Below are positions 9,995 to 17,059 of a stretch of DNA of 17,059 nucleotides, in pieces. Position 1 is the stretch's first letter. The number at the start of each line of letters is the position of its first letter. Source of the DNA: Hemicentrotus pulcherrimus (lineage: Eukaryota; Echinodermata; Echinoidea; Camarodonta; Strongylocentrotidae); assembly GCA_003118195.1 (NCBI GenBank), contig BEXV01001413.1, forward strand, positions 1 through 17,059, in the 5' to 3' direction. The notes under the pieces were generated by a model. The model was not told the origin of the DNA, made no database searches, and saw only the letters and a list, made by a program, of their open reading frames with translations. Position numbers and translations under genes: made by a program.

Positions 9995-10217
9995 AAGTCT
10001 TTGTCTCTGTATATCTGTCTCCTCCTGGTCTGTCTGTCTCTGTCCATCAATCCGTTCCTCTCTCTCTCTCTTTCTAACACACACACACACATAATGTACA
10101 CCCCACCTACGCTCGGCCATCTATTTCTTGTAACACTTACACATTCTACCCCCAGCCCCCCCCTCTCTCTCTCTCAATCTCTCTCTCTCTCTCTCTCTTA
10201 CTCAGGCATATTCTGTA

Positions 10218-10242
10218 TCTAGAGTAGATCTTAACTCATCAG
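10218..10242 (+). repeat. TAGATCTTAAC boundary repeat, first copy
   Basis: TCTAGAGTAGATCTTAACTC then ATCAG closes a CT-rich block and matches 10587-10611 with three differences over 25 bp. It shows that the CT block and its flank were duplicated as a unit of about 369 bp. Confidence 0.65.
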
Positions 10243-10357
10243 TTGTTGCTTCTCTCTCTCTATTTATCTTTTGCTCTCTTCCCCAAGTAAACTACACATA
10301 TGTAATAGTTCTATCATCTCCTCTGTCCTTTCTTTCACTCCTCTAAGTCTCCCTATG

Positions 10358-10494
10358 CCCCCTTTCCCTCCTTCTTCTTCTTCTTTTTCTTCTTCTTCTT
10401 CTTCTTCTTTTTCTTCTTCTCCTCCTCCTCCTCCTCCTCCTCCTCCTCCTCCTCCTTCCCTCCTCCTCCTCCCCTCCTCCTCCTCCTCCCCTCT
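10358..10494 (+). repeat. Uninterrupted 137-nt polypyrimidine tract, (CTT)n then (CCT)n
   Basis: There is no purine on the plus strand for 137 nt. The first half is TTC/CTT repeats and the second half CCT repeats. Homopurine-homopyrimidine tracts with mirror symmetry are known to form intramolecular triplex (H-DNA). The (CCT)n half puts closely spaced GG runs on the complementary strand. Confidence 0.9.
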
Positions 10495-10586
10495 GTCACT
10501 CCATCCCTCCCTCTCCCTCCCTCACTCTCCCTCTCTCTCCATCCCTCTCTACCCTCTCTCCCCTCTCTCTCGTTCTCTCTCATATA

Positions 10587-10611
10587 TCTATGGTAGATCT
10601 TAACACATCAG
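10587..10611 (+). repeat. TAGATCTTAAC boundary repeat, second copy
   Basis: TCTATGGTAGATCTTAACAC then ATCAG is the partner of 10218-10242 at a 369-bp spacing. It again directly follows a CT-rich block. Confidence 0.65.
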
Positions 10612-11098
10612 GTTTCACAATACCAGGTGCAGTTCAGATCATGTCTGTGTATCGATTTTCTATATTTATCACGTTGTCTTTGAACTGACATGAAACAAGA
10701 AGCACTTCTACTGAGCAATTCCAAAACCACTCTTTTCAACTGCACTGGACATGTATACATAATCTCAATGCCCAAATTTGACTCTATTCCAAGGCAGCTT
10801 GTTTTCAAGGCTTAGTCTACATAAAAATTACATCTTGTACGAGCACAAAAGGCTTCAAGTTATATACTAATGCCTCTTTCAAGGCTGTCAGCAGATGAAT
10901 ACAAAGTCTTACAAGCTTAAATGATCATTTACAAGCCTTCCAGGTAAACGTCATTCATAGTAAGTACATGTAAAACAGGTATAATAATAATGGAAACGGT
11001 ATAAGTTCAGCTCGAATACCAGTTCAGTATTGAGTTGTAAATACAAGCATGCTACAGGTACTTGCTGGACTTTCTTTATGATAATTACTTGTGTCTGC
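10612..11098. other. Non-coding stretch
   Basis: Ordinary AT-rich sequence between polypyrimidine blocks. A 66-codon minus-strand frame at 10608-10808 has no recognisable domain. Confidence 0.45.
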
Positions 11099-11251
11099 AC
11101 CTCTCTTTTTCTCTAGCATTCTCTTCTCTCTTTCTCTCTCTCTCTCCTCTCTCTATGTCTTCTTCTCTCTCTCTCTCTCTCTCCTTCTCTCTCTTTCATT
11201 TTCTCCTTATCTCTTTCCATCTCTCTCTCCTTCTCTCTCCCACTCCCCTTT
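11099..11251 (+). repeat. (CT)n-rich polypyrimidine block
   Basis: About 150 bp of the plus strand are nearly all C and T, with (CT)n runs around 11131-11156 and 11164-11194. The plus-strand frame across it is simple-sequence peptide. Confidence 0.9.
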
Positions 11252-11734
11252 AGGCTCTTAGGTGTACACTAATGCCTTTATTCAATTACAACACACGATA
11301 CATCATTACATGCATAGTATGCCAACCAAGCCAAGCCAAGCCCTGGGTTCATTCCCCGAAACCCAGCCCCACACGCAGAGCTGTGTACACCAGAAGACGT
11401 AGCCCCGGGCTTTGCCTGCCTCTCACCAACGTCAATGCTATGCAGGCAAAAGAGCCTCAATTTCACCCTCCTCTATTATTTCCTACTAAATCAATGTTGT
11501 GTTATCTAAGACCTCATTCTCCCCAAGGCCTGCCAACATCACGTGCGAACTTCCGGTGAAAAAGCTGTCCATCCTGCGCATCCCCCCTGTATTGATTGCC
11601 TCACGCTCTCCCTCTTCCCATCCCCACCACCCTCCCCCCTCCCCCGGTCTGGGCATAATGGCATATATGTCTGGGAAGGTTTGCTCAGGCAACATGCAAA
11701 CTCTCCTAATACCTTGGGATTTAGGTTTGCTCTT
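11252..11734. other. GC-richer unique sequence without a supported gene
   Basis: GC content is visibly higher than average. There is a short CCAAG tandem at about 11325-11341, a CTGGGTT...AACCCAG inverted pair at 11342-11366, and a C-rich stretch near 11618-11646. Frames of about 60-120 codons overlap on both strands, as expected when stop codons are rare in GC-rich DNA. None shows a domain, so I leave them uncalled. A diverged repeat or regulatory sequence is possible. Confidence 0.35.
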
Positions 11735-11785
11735 TCTGTCTCTGTCTGTATCTCTCTCTCTCTCTATCTCTCTTTCTCTCTTCAT
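11735..11785 (+). repeat. (CT)n/TCTG microsatellite
   Basis: TCTG repeats pass into (CT)n, interrupted by single A and T bases. Pyrimidines are on the plus strand, as in the other CT tracts of this window. Confidence 0.85.
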
Positions 11786-11929
11786 GTCTGTTCTTAGCAT
11801 GTTTTTTCATTCAGTCAATTGGTTCTCTTCTTTCTGTTTGAAGACGATTTTCTTGTCACTTTATCGATGACACCTTTACTGCAAAGGCGACATGTAGGGT
11901 CTTACTCAATCGCACTCTTACTCATTGTT

Positions 11930-12333
11930 TCTTCTTACCCTTCTTCAACAGTTTTCCTTCTTAGGTTTTTTTTTCTTTTGCAAATGTATTGTTCCTTCTT
12001 TTTCCTCTCCCTCTCTTCCACTCATAATCTTTCTTTGTTTCTTATTCCTACAACTTTGGGTCGATAGTTCTCCTGCTATCATGAGTCCTGTTCCAATCTA
12101 AGCTCTGTTTCTCTTTTTTCCTCTTGTTCTCTTTCAGTATGTTTGTGTGTTCTTTGCTTCTCGTTTCATCAGCTATCCTTACAGGATATCTATCAATCCT
12201 ATCTCTAACTCTCATTATCATATATCTTACCTGTGTATTATCCTCTCATTTGGTTCTCTTTATCATTCCACATCATTTCTTTCCTTTTTAAATGCATTTT
12301 CTTTTCCCTCCCTTTCTTCATCCATTCTTCTGT

Positions 12334-12364
<31 letters not shown>

Positions 12365-12370
12365 CTCCTC
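11930..12370 (+). repeat. Diffuse pyrimidine-rich stretch with (CT)n at 12334-12357
   Basis: The plus strand is C/T-biased throughout, with one clean (CT)12-type run. The open frames here yield Ser/Leu/Phe-rich peptides from skewed composition and are not genes. No splice-linked exon is visible. Confidence 0.65.
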
Positions 12371-12432
12371 TGCATATCTCAATTTTCCCTTCTGGCTGTT
12401 AAACTACCCATTTATTTCTGTATCTATCAAAC

Positions 12433-12592
12433 GTTGCCACTGCATGTCAAACAGTGGAATTTTCTGAGCAGATCCCTGCAATTTTACACCTTGCTTTCTA
12501 GTTGTTTATACACTACTGATATTTTTTCAGAATATATCAAATCAATGTTGCCACTTCGTGTCAAACAGTGCAATTTTCTGAGCAGATCCCTG
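12433..12592 (+). repeat. Imperfect 46-bp direct repeat, spacing 114 bp
   Basis: Positions 12433-12478 and 12547-12592 share GTTGCCACT...GTCAAACAGTG...AATTTTCTGAGCAGATCC, with three mismatches in 46. The 68 bp between them are AT-rich and unrelated. This could be a local duplication or two copies of a short interspersed repeat. The second copy runs into the alkaline-phosphatase-like fragment that follows. Confidence 0.7.
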
Positions 12593-12621
12593 TACTTTGT
12601 CTACTGGCACTTGACTCCCAG

Positions 12622-12777
12622 ACCACAGGAAACCACAAGTTCAGCGACCTTAATTGGGGACCGGAGAACAGGGATGTGGTGATGTTCTTGGGGAACGGCA
12701 TGGACGCTGAAGCGATTACCGCACAATATTGGGCGCCTTTTGAAGGACCTCTTCGTGTCCATGGACCACATTCATGA
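12622..12777 (+). pseudogene. Alkaline-phosphatase-like fragment (tentative)
   Basis: A 51-residue frame ends in TGA at 12775-12777. Residues 19-27 read VVMFLGNGM, closely like the first metal-binding strand of animal alkaline phosphatases, where the family has V-I-M/L-F-L/I-G-D-G-M-G. The following I-T-A spacing (residues 33-35) and the preceding L-N also fit. The Asp that binds metal in active enzymes is Asn here, the next Gly is Asp, and the frame stops about 24 residues after the motif. A real copy would therefore be inactive. A possible acceptor (CTCCCAG) lies just before the start I give. GC is higher than the flanks. With about a dozen informative residues, chance resemblance remains possible. 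No other exon of such a gene is visible nearby. Confidence 0.27.
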
Positions 12778-12984
12778 AACAGTAATGGGTACATGAAGTG
12801 CTAAACGGTAAATCAGATTTACATGATGCGCTACATGATCCAAGCAGCTCAGTGAGAATGTAATACAGAAGAGAATATCGTTAGGGTTCATGCAACAAAG
12901 CTGTAACAGCAATGACTTCATGGCAGGTGCCGCATGAAATACTATATACAGGGCATACATTTGTACATGTCTACAAAAAAGAGT

Positions 12985-13148
12985 GAGGCACGATGGCTCA
13001 GTGGTAGAACCACGGTCTCACAACAGGTGGTCCCAGGTTCAAAGCCAAGTCGATGCGCTACAGTGCCCTTTAGTGAGGCATTAATCCTTATTACAAAGTC
13101 CATCTGAGAGGACAGCCATCAGTCCCCTACATGGAGGGGGGGGGTTTA
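12985..13148 (+). mobile_element. tRNA-derived SINE
   Basis: TGGCTCAGTGG at 12994-13004 matches the RNA polymerase III box A consensus and GGTTCAAAGCC at 13036-13046 matches box B. The starts are 42 bp apart, nearly the spacing in a tRNA gene. There is no acceptor-stem pairing, and the sequence continues past the tRNA-like head into a body (ACAGTGCCCTTTAGTGAGGC...AGGACAGCC...CCCTACATGGAGG), so it is a SINE and not a tRNA. This body type fits SINEs known from echinoderm genomes, which is a recollection I could not check. A G9 run at 13136-13144 lies near the end. The 3' boundary is uncertain. Confidence 0.75.
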
Positions 13149-13272
13149 CAATGTTCCAATGCTGCACATAAAATGGTAGGACAAAATATCTTGAGAGCAT
13201 GTGGCCATACAGGAGTAGTCCAAGACAGAACTAGCATAAAGAGCATTAAATATTCATCTTGGAAAAAATATA

Positions 13273-13497
13273 CCAACTTAAAGATAAAGGTGAGTTCTGG
13301 TTATGCGATTGCATTGCGAAAGAAAGGGTGTGGAATGGACCAGAAAAAGTTGATCATGTAGCATGTAAGTATTGGTGTGCACTGCAAGGTTCTGGAGTCA
13401 TCAAAATCATAATAAATTTGGCCCAGTCTTTGTAAAGTAACAAGCACTGTACACAGAAATATGTATATGGAACTACACAAAATGATGTCGGGGCTAG
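13273..13497 (+). repeat. Dispersed repeat B, copy 2
   Basis: Same-orientation relative of 7159-7408, starting at CAACTTAAAGATAAAGG and fading after GATGTCGGGGC. It lacks about 12 bp present in copy 1 near 7323-7334. It starts 125 bp after the SINE. Open frames on both strands across it are incidental. Confidence 0.7.
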
Positions 13498-13805
13498 GGC
13501 TTATTGATTTTCTGATCTTTCTATGCTCATTACTCAGCCAGTACATATTTTCTTCCAAAATTGTTTGGCACATGGCATTCATTTTTCATTTTGAACATTC
13601 AGTGTAAGTTTCGTTTGATTCTGTGAGAATTCATTTTCTTTTCTTTTTTAACCAGAACTCAAGTTTATCTTTAATATCAGGATGGACTTCACCTTTCAAG
13701 TGTCCCAATCACCTAAATAAATAATTTGTGAACAGGTAGAATGTACAAGTATAAAGCAACCTAAAAATCTTCACCCGGCTTTCGATGAAGCTTTCTATCG
13801 ACAAA

Positions 13806-14083
13806 CGGATATGAAGTATGAAGACAATAGAGAATAACATATTACCGTGCTCATGGAATCCAAGTTGGACTAGGGTTCCGTGGGGGCTCTTTTTCTAAGC
13901 AAGCATATATGCATGCATCAAGTAGTCTCCTCACAAGTCCCTCTATCGTAAATCTGAGAGTGTATTTTAACCTGCAATATCTATTTTTAGAAGTAATACT
14001 TGATTTAAGCTCATATTTTGAAGGGACATGGAACCCCGACCGTACAGATGAAAATATTTGTTGGTGACTGGGACATGTACACC
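13806..14083 (+). repeat. Dispersed repeat C, copy 1 (uninterrupted)
   Basis: About 280 bp align with the interrupted copy at 15497-16590. Landmarks are GAATAACAT-ATTAC/ACT, GACT-GGGTTC, GCATCAAG, TCACAAG, GAGAGTGTA, TGCAA-ATCT, GAAGTAATA, AGCTCATATTTTG and TTGTTGGTGA. Here GAGAGTGTATTTTAACCTGC is continuous at 13956-13975, so this copy preserves the empty site (TTAA at 13967-13970) of the foldback inserted in copy 2. Identity is perhaps 70-75%. Confidence 0.65.
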
Positions 14084-15169
14084 TTTAAATACAACATGAT
14101 GCATCGCGGAAGTGCATTCATACAATGTTCATGCTTACAGAGGTGTTGGGACAGAAGATCATGAACAACGCTGGCCAAGGAGCGAGTGATATTAAATGTT
14201 AAAACTTTGAGGCATTAAACAGGTGCATTACCACTGATGTTAGCACTATCGAGGGTCACAAGGGCTTCATTTTCAATCGACATTTCAGACTTTGAGGTGT
14301 GGGCCTTATATACAAGCCTTGTTCAGAAATGAGGGCTTATTTCAACGACGTTACTCACTTGGAGGTGTGGGTTGAAAGCCTCATTCAGACATGGCATGTA
14401 AACCACCTAAATAAAAACACAAGTGCAACATAATTACACTCTGTAGGCCTGTCCTCATTAGCTCGAGTTTACCAAATAACCCACTACCCCCTACCCCAAC
14501 TGGTTAATTTGGGTCTTCATCAGCCTGCAGTTGCAATTAGCAGGATATTTGGTGAAGAAAATATCCCAAGAAATGATGGACTTGTTGGGATCAACTCTTA
14601 GGTGTGACCTACAGGCATATCGTCTGCATAATAGCAACTGAATCTTTTTTTGCTCCAGGAACTTTTTTTTTTGGTTTTTTTTTTTGAGCTCACTAGGTGA
14701 GTGTGAACAGGGTTTATCTTATTCCAAACACATCCATGCTGACAGCCACTCACATCATGAATGGGAAAATGATACCCGATGATTTCACAAGGGAGCTAGG
14801 AGGAATGCTTTTTCCTGCATGAGACCCTTATAAAAAGAAAGTAGTGTCATTGACTTGCATACATGTACATGTATGCTCAGAATATGAGTTTTCACTGAAT
14901 TACATTTCCAGCAATGTATACATGCAGTGTGTGTTAAGTCTCAATAAATATATCAACTCTTTTGGTGAAAGTGTAGTGAAAGCTTTTGTAGGATGAAAAA
15001 TGAATTTGATCAAAACAAACTAAAAACAGCTCCAATCCCCCACCCCGTTTGTTACCAGCTATAATCGGATGTAAACTTTGTCTATTTTTTAACTTCAACT
15101 CATTATGTCATTGTCAGTATACGACTATACATGGCTCAACTACATTGAATGCATCCTGTAACGCTTGGC

Positions 15170-15172
<3 letters not shown>
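14084..15172. other. Non-coding stretch with a short tandem-like duplication and T-runs
   Basis: Segments of about 35 bp at 14293-14330 and 14361-14394 share GAGGTGTGGG...AAGCCT...TTCAGA at a spacing of about 67 bp. T-runs fall around 14646-14685. An ACATGTACATGTAT word lies near 14862. I see no gene. Confidence 0.45.

Positions 15173-15200
<28 letters not shown>
15173..15200 (+). repeat. (CT)14 microsatellite
   Basis: This is an uninterrupted CT dinucleotide run on the plus strand. The two plus-strand frames across it are simple-sequence peptides. Confidence 0.95.
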
Positions 15201-15206
<6 letters not shown>

Positions 15207-15352
15207 TATTCTCTGCTCTAGTGCTCTTCCAACATCCTCTGCCTGCCTTTGGTCCTCTCATCCAGTCAGCATCCTTTATATCCCTCATATTAGATCGATT
15301 TTGTGTAACCTACCCACTTAAGCTTTTCTGATTCTATTCTGCATTATAACCG

Positions 15353-15959
15353 TCAACCATTACTATAATTGTCTATGACTATGAGCATTACTTTTTGTAA
15401 ATTTATTTCTGTAAGTGAAAAACAAATTTCTATATGAACAAGAAATACTTTAATAATTTCTATTTCATTTCTATGGGCTAATGAATAAGGAGTACCGGGA
15501 TGAAGAATATGAAGAATAACATAATACTGCACTCACAGAACACAAGTCAGACTCGGGTTCTAATCCATGCAAGCGTGTATGAGTGCATCAAGAAATCTAT
15601 TCACAAGCTGCATTTGTGCTAATGAGAGTGTAGTTAAAGGAAACCAAAACCTTCANTCAACCATTACTATAATTGTCTATGACTATGAGCATTATTTTTT
15701 GTAAATTTATTTCTGTAAGTGAAAAACAAATTTCTATATGAACAAGAAATACTTTAATAATTTCTATTTCATTTCTATGGGCTAATGAATAAGGAGTACC
15801 GGGATGAAGAATATGAAGAATAACATAATACTGCACTCACAGAACACAAGTCAGACTCGGGTTCTAATCCATGCAAGCGTGTATGAGTGCATCAAGAAAT
15901 CTATTCACAAGCTGCATTTGTGCTAATGAGAGTGTAGTTAAAGGAAACCAAAACCTTCA
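15353..15959. repeat. 303-bp tandem duplication joined by a single N (probable assembly artefact)
   Basis: Positions 15353-15655 and 15657-15959 differ, as far as I can read, only at C15391 against T15695, and the N at 15656 is the sole intervening base. The duplicated interval contains the left half of repeat C and ends inside the left arm of the foldback element. That is a natural place for a contig to stop, and it supports unmerged allelic overlap over a true duplication. Confidence 0.8.
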
Positions 15960-16590
15960 TACTAAATTACTTTTATTGTAAAGTTTAAGATATTTTAAAA
16001 ATATCAGTGAAAATTTGAACAAAATCGGGCAAGGAATAAGAAAGTGAGAGCTTTTTTAAATGACTAGTCACTAGAGGGCGGTATTCAATTTGATGACATC
16101 ATCTGTAAACAACTCTCCATGCCTTTTGTACATCAAATTTCATGTTTTTCCTTCTTTCTTGTGATTGAGATAGTCTTCTCCCCTGAAAGCAAGATATAGA
16201 ATGCAAAATGATATTCTACTTCACATGTTATGAAGTCGGATCAAGAACACGAATAAATACGAAGAAAACAAAAAAATTGTGAAATTTTACATAAAAAAGG
16301 CATGGAGAGTTGTTTACAGATGATGTCATCAAATTGAATACCGCCCTCTAGTGACTAGTCGTTTCAAAAAGCTCTCACTTCCTTATTCCTTGCCCGATTT
16401 TTTTCAAATTTTCACTGATATTTTTTAGATATATTAAACTTTACAATAAAAGTAACTTAGTATGAAGGTTTTGATTTCCTTTTTAAACTTGCAAAATCTC
16501 TTTTCGGAAGTAATATCTGAAGCTCATATTTTGCATAATAGTATTATCATATAGAGATGACAAATATTTTGTTGGTGATCGTTACACTCA
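15497..16590 (+). repeat. Dispersed repeat C, copy 2, split by a foldback insertion
   Basis: The left part (15497-15655, and again 15801-15941 in the duplicated copy) and the right part (about 16483-16590) together match the continuous copy at 13806-14083. The 540-bp foldback lies between them. Both copies point the same way. Confidence 0.65.
15942..16482. mobile_element. Foldback MITE-like element with arms of about 190 bp, inserted in repeat C
   Basis: The left arm (15942 to about 16132) and right arm (about 16289-16482) are inverted repeats with about ten differences over 185 bp. A 60-bp core around ACTAGAGGGCGG is identical in both. Weaker complementarity continues inward, leaving an unpaired centre of roughly 85 bp. 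The interior encodes nothing. Both edges carry TTAA (15938-15941 and 16483-16486), and the uninterrupted relative has a single TTAA at the same point, so insertion at TTAA with target duplication is the simplest reading. The ends (AGGAAAYC) are not the CCC expected of piggyBac elements, so I leave the superfamily open. Confidence 0.75.
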
Positions 16591-16812
16591 AACAATTTGG
16601 TGCAACTATCAGTATCTAATAAAGAATAAATTTTCAAAAAATTCATTACCCTTCGAAACTTACTCTGTCAAGACTCGGTATAATCATCTTTCCATCTCAT
16701 GCTTCTTGCATACTTGTACAAAGCACAGATGAATTGTCACACACAATTTTTTTTGTAAAACACTATCAAATTTGCACATGTGTTTAACACTCCCCATCTA
16801 CTTTACTACCTA
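16591..16812. other. AT-rich non-coding stretch
   Basis: No gene, repeat partner or regulatory motif stands out here. Confidence 0.45.
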
Positions 16813-17030
16813 TCAATGCTATTGCACTCTGATGTCGAAATGGCATAACCTACAAAAGGGACTCTAATTACATTGATTTGAAAACCAAATCCTGAACCCC
16901 CCCCCCCCCTTCCCCTCCTCTTCCAACAACAAAAAATAATCCCAACCCAATCATTTATTCCCTTGCAATCTGATGTCAAAACATGGCGTGACATGGCTCA
17001 TTACGATGATTTGAGAATCTACAGGTTTCA
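16813..17030 (+). repeat. Degenerate direct repeat with spacing of about 140 bp around a C13 run
   Basis: TTGCACTCTGATGTCGAAAT at 16822-16841 and TTGCAATCTGATGTCAAAAC at 16962-16981 align, as do the later ATTACATTGATTTGA-AA and ATTACGATGATTTGAGAA. Each unit is about 75 bp. Between them lie 13 consecutive C (16897-16909) and a CT/CCT tail. The second unit reaches almost to the end of the window, so a longer tandem array could continue outside it. Confidence 0.5.
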
Positions 17031-17059
17031 AACTAGAGCCCTCAAAACCACTCCTACTG

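Larger units (their letters stand above)
9995..10611 (+). repeat. Polypyrimidine-rich block of nested microsatellites
   Basis: The plus strand is mostly C and T. In order there are TGTC-type repeats (to about 10045), (CT)n at about 10058-10072, (CA)n at 10077-10091, a C8 run at 10156-10163, (CT)n at 10163-10198 and 10253-10262, then the long tract 10358-10494 and CCCTCT-type repeats to about 10580. Open frames across it give Ser/Leu/Pro or Glu/Lys low-complexity peptides and are not genes. Confidence 0.9.

Noticed and set aside
10271..10603. 110-codon plus-strand frame rich in Ser and Pro, and the Glu/Lys/Arg frame opposite it
   Set aside because: Both are direct translations of (CTT)n/(CCT)n simple sequence. 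There is no domain or splice evidence.
9995..10611. CRISPR-like or protein-repeat array
   Set aside because: The periodicity is of 2-3 bp microsatellites with no repeat-spacer architecture, and the genome context is eukaryotic.
11499..12682. Several frames of 80-150 codons on the plus strand rich in Ser, Leu and Phe
   Set aside because: They follow the pyrimidine skew of the DNA, overlap one another in different frames, and none has a recognisable motif. Only the short 12622-12777 stretch shows any family resemblance.
12987..13060. A functional tRNA gene
   Set aside because: Box A and box B are present, but acceptor-stem pairing is absent and the sequence continues into a SINE body.
15942..16482. 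The large inverted repeat as an assembly palindrome artefact
   Set aside because: The arms differ at about ten positions and the centre is unique. A chimeric or snap-back artefact would give identical arms.

Overview
The window looks like non-coding DNA from an animal nuclear genome, most likely an echinoderm and probably a sea urchin. This is an inference. It rests on AT-rich unique sequence with very little coding DNA, a tRNA-derived SINE, several small inverted-repeat elements, long (CT)n tracts, ACATGT-type microsatellites, and single N positions that each separate near-identical allele-like copies, as in assemblies of highly heterozygous animals. Nothing looks prokaryotic: there are no operons, no ribosome-binding sites and no long ORFs.

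Layout. From 1 to about 3.7 kb there is AT-rich sequence with a foldback element (573-703), an 80-bp TTAA-bounded element (1353-1432) and a (CT)n/(TA)n microsatellite. The only gene part I can support well is a terminal coding exon on the minus strand (3995-4220), with a splice acceptor, a stop codon and a poly(A) signal at 3773-3778. It is disrupted by a 68-bp tandem copy carrying an N. Collapsing that copy gives a clean 51-residue C-terminus of an unrecognised protein. Its upstream exons would lie at higher coordinates, so part of the rest of the window may be intron. From 4.27 to 9.99 kb there is a second TTAA element, two CpG-rich islands that could be cis-regulatory (6574-6816 and about 8258-8560), and one copy of a dispersed repeat (7159-7408). 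From 9.99 to 12.4 kb the + strand is dominated by polypyrimidine DNA, including an uninterrupted 137-nt C/T tract. From 12.4 to 17.06 kb there is an imperfect 46-bp direct repeat, a short fragment resembling alkaline phosphatase, the SINE, the second copy of the 7.2-kb repeat, and two copies of another old repeat. The second of these old copies is interrupted by a 540-bp foldback element and is preceded by a 304-bp N-joined duplication.

No multi-gene system is visible. The most informative observations are the two N-centred duplications (probably unmerged haplotypes, one of which breaks a gene), the filled and empty site pair for the nested foldback element, and the tiny TTAA/CCC-ended elements.
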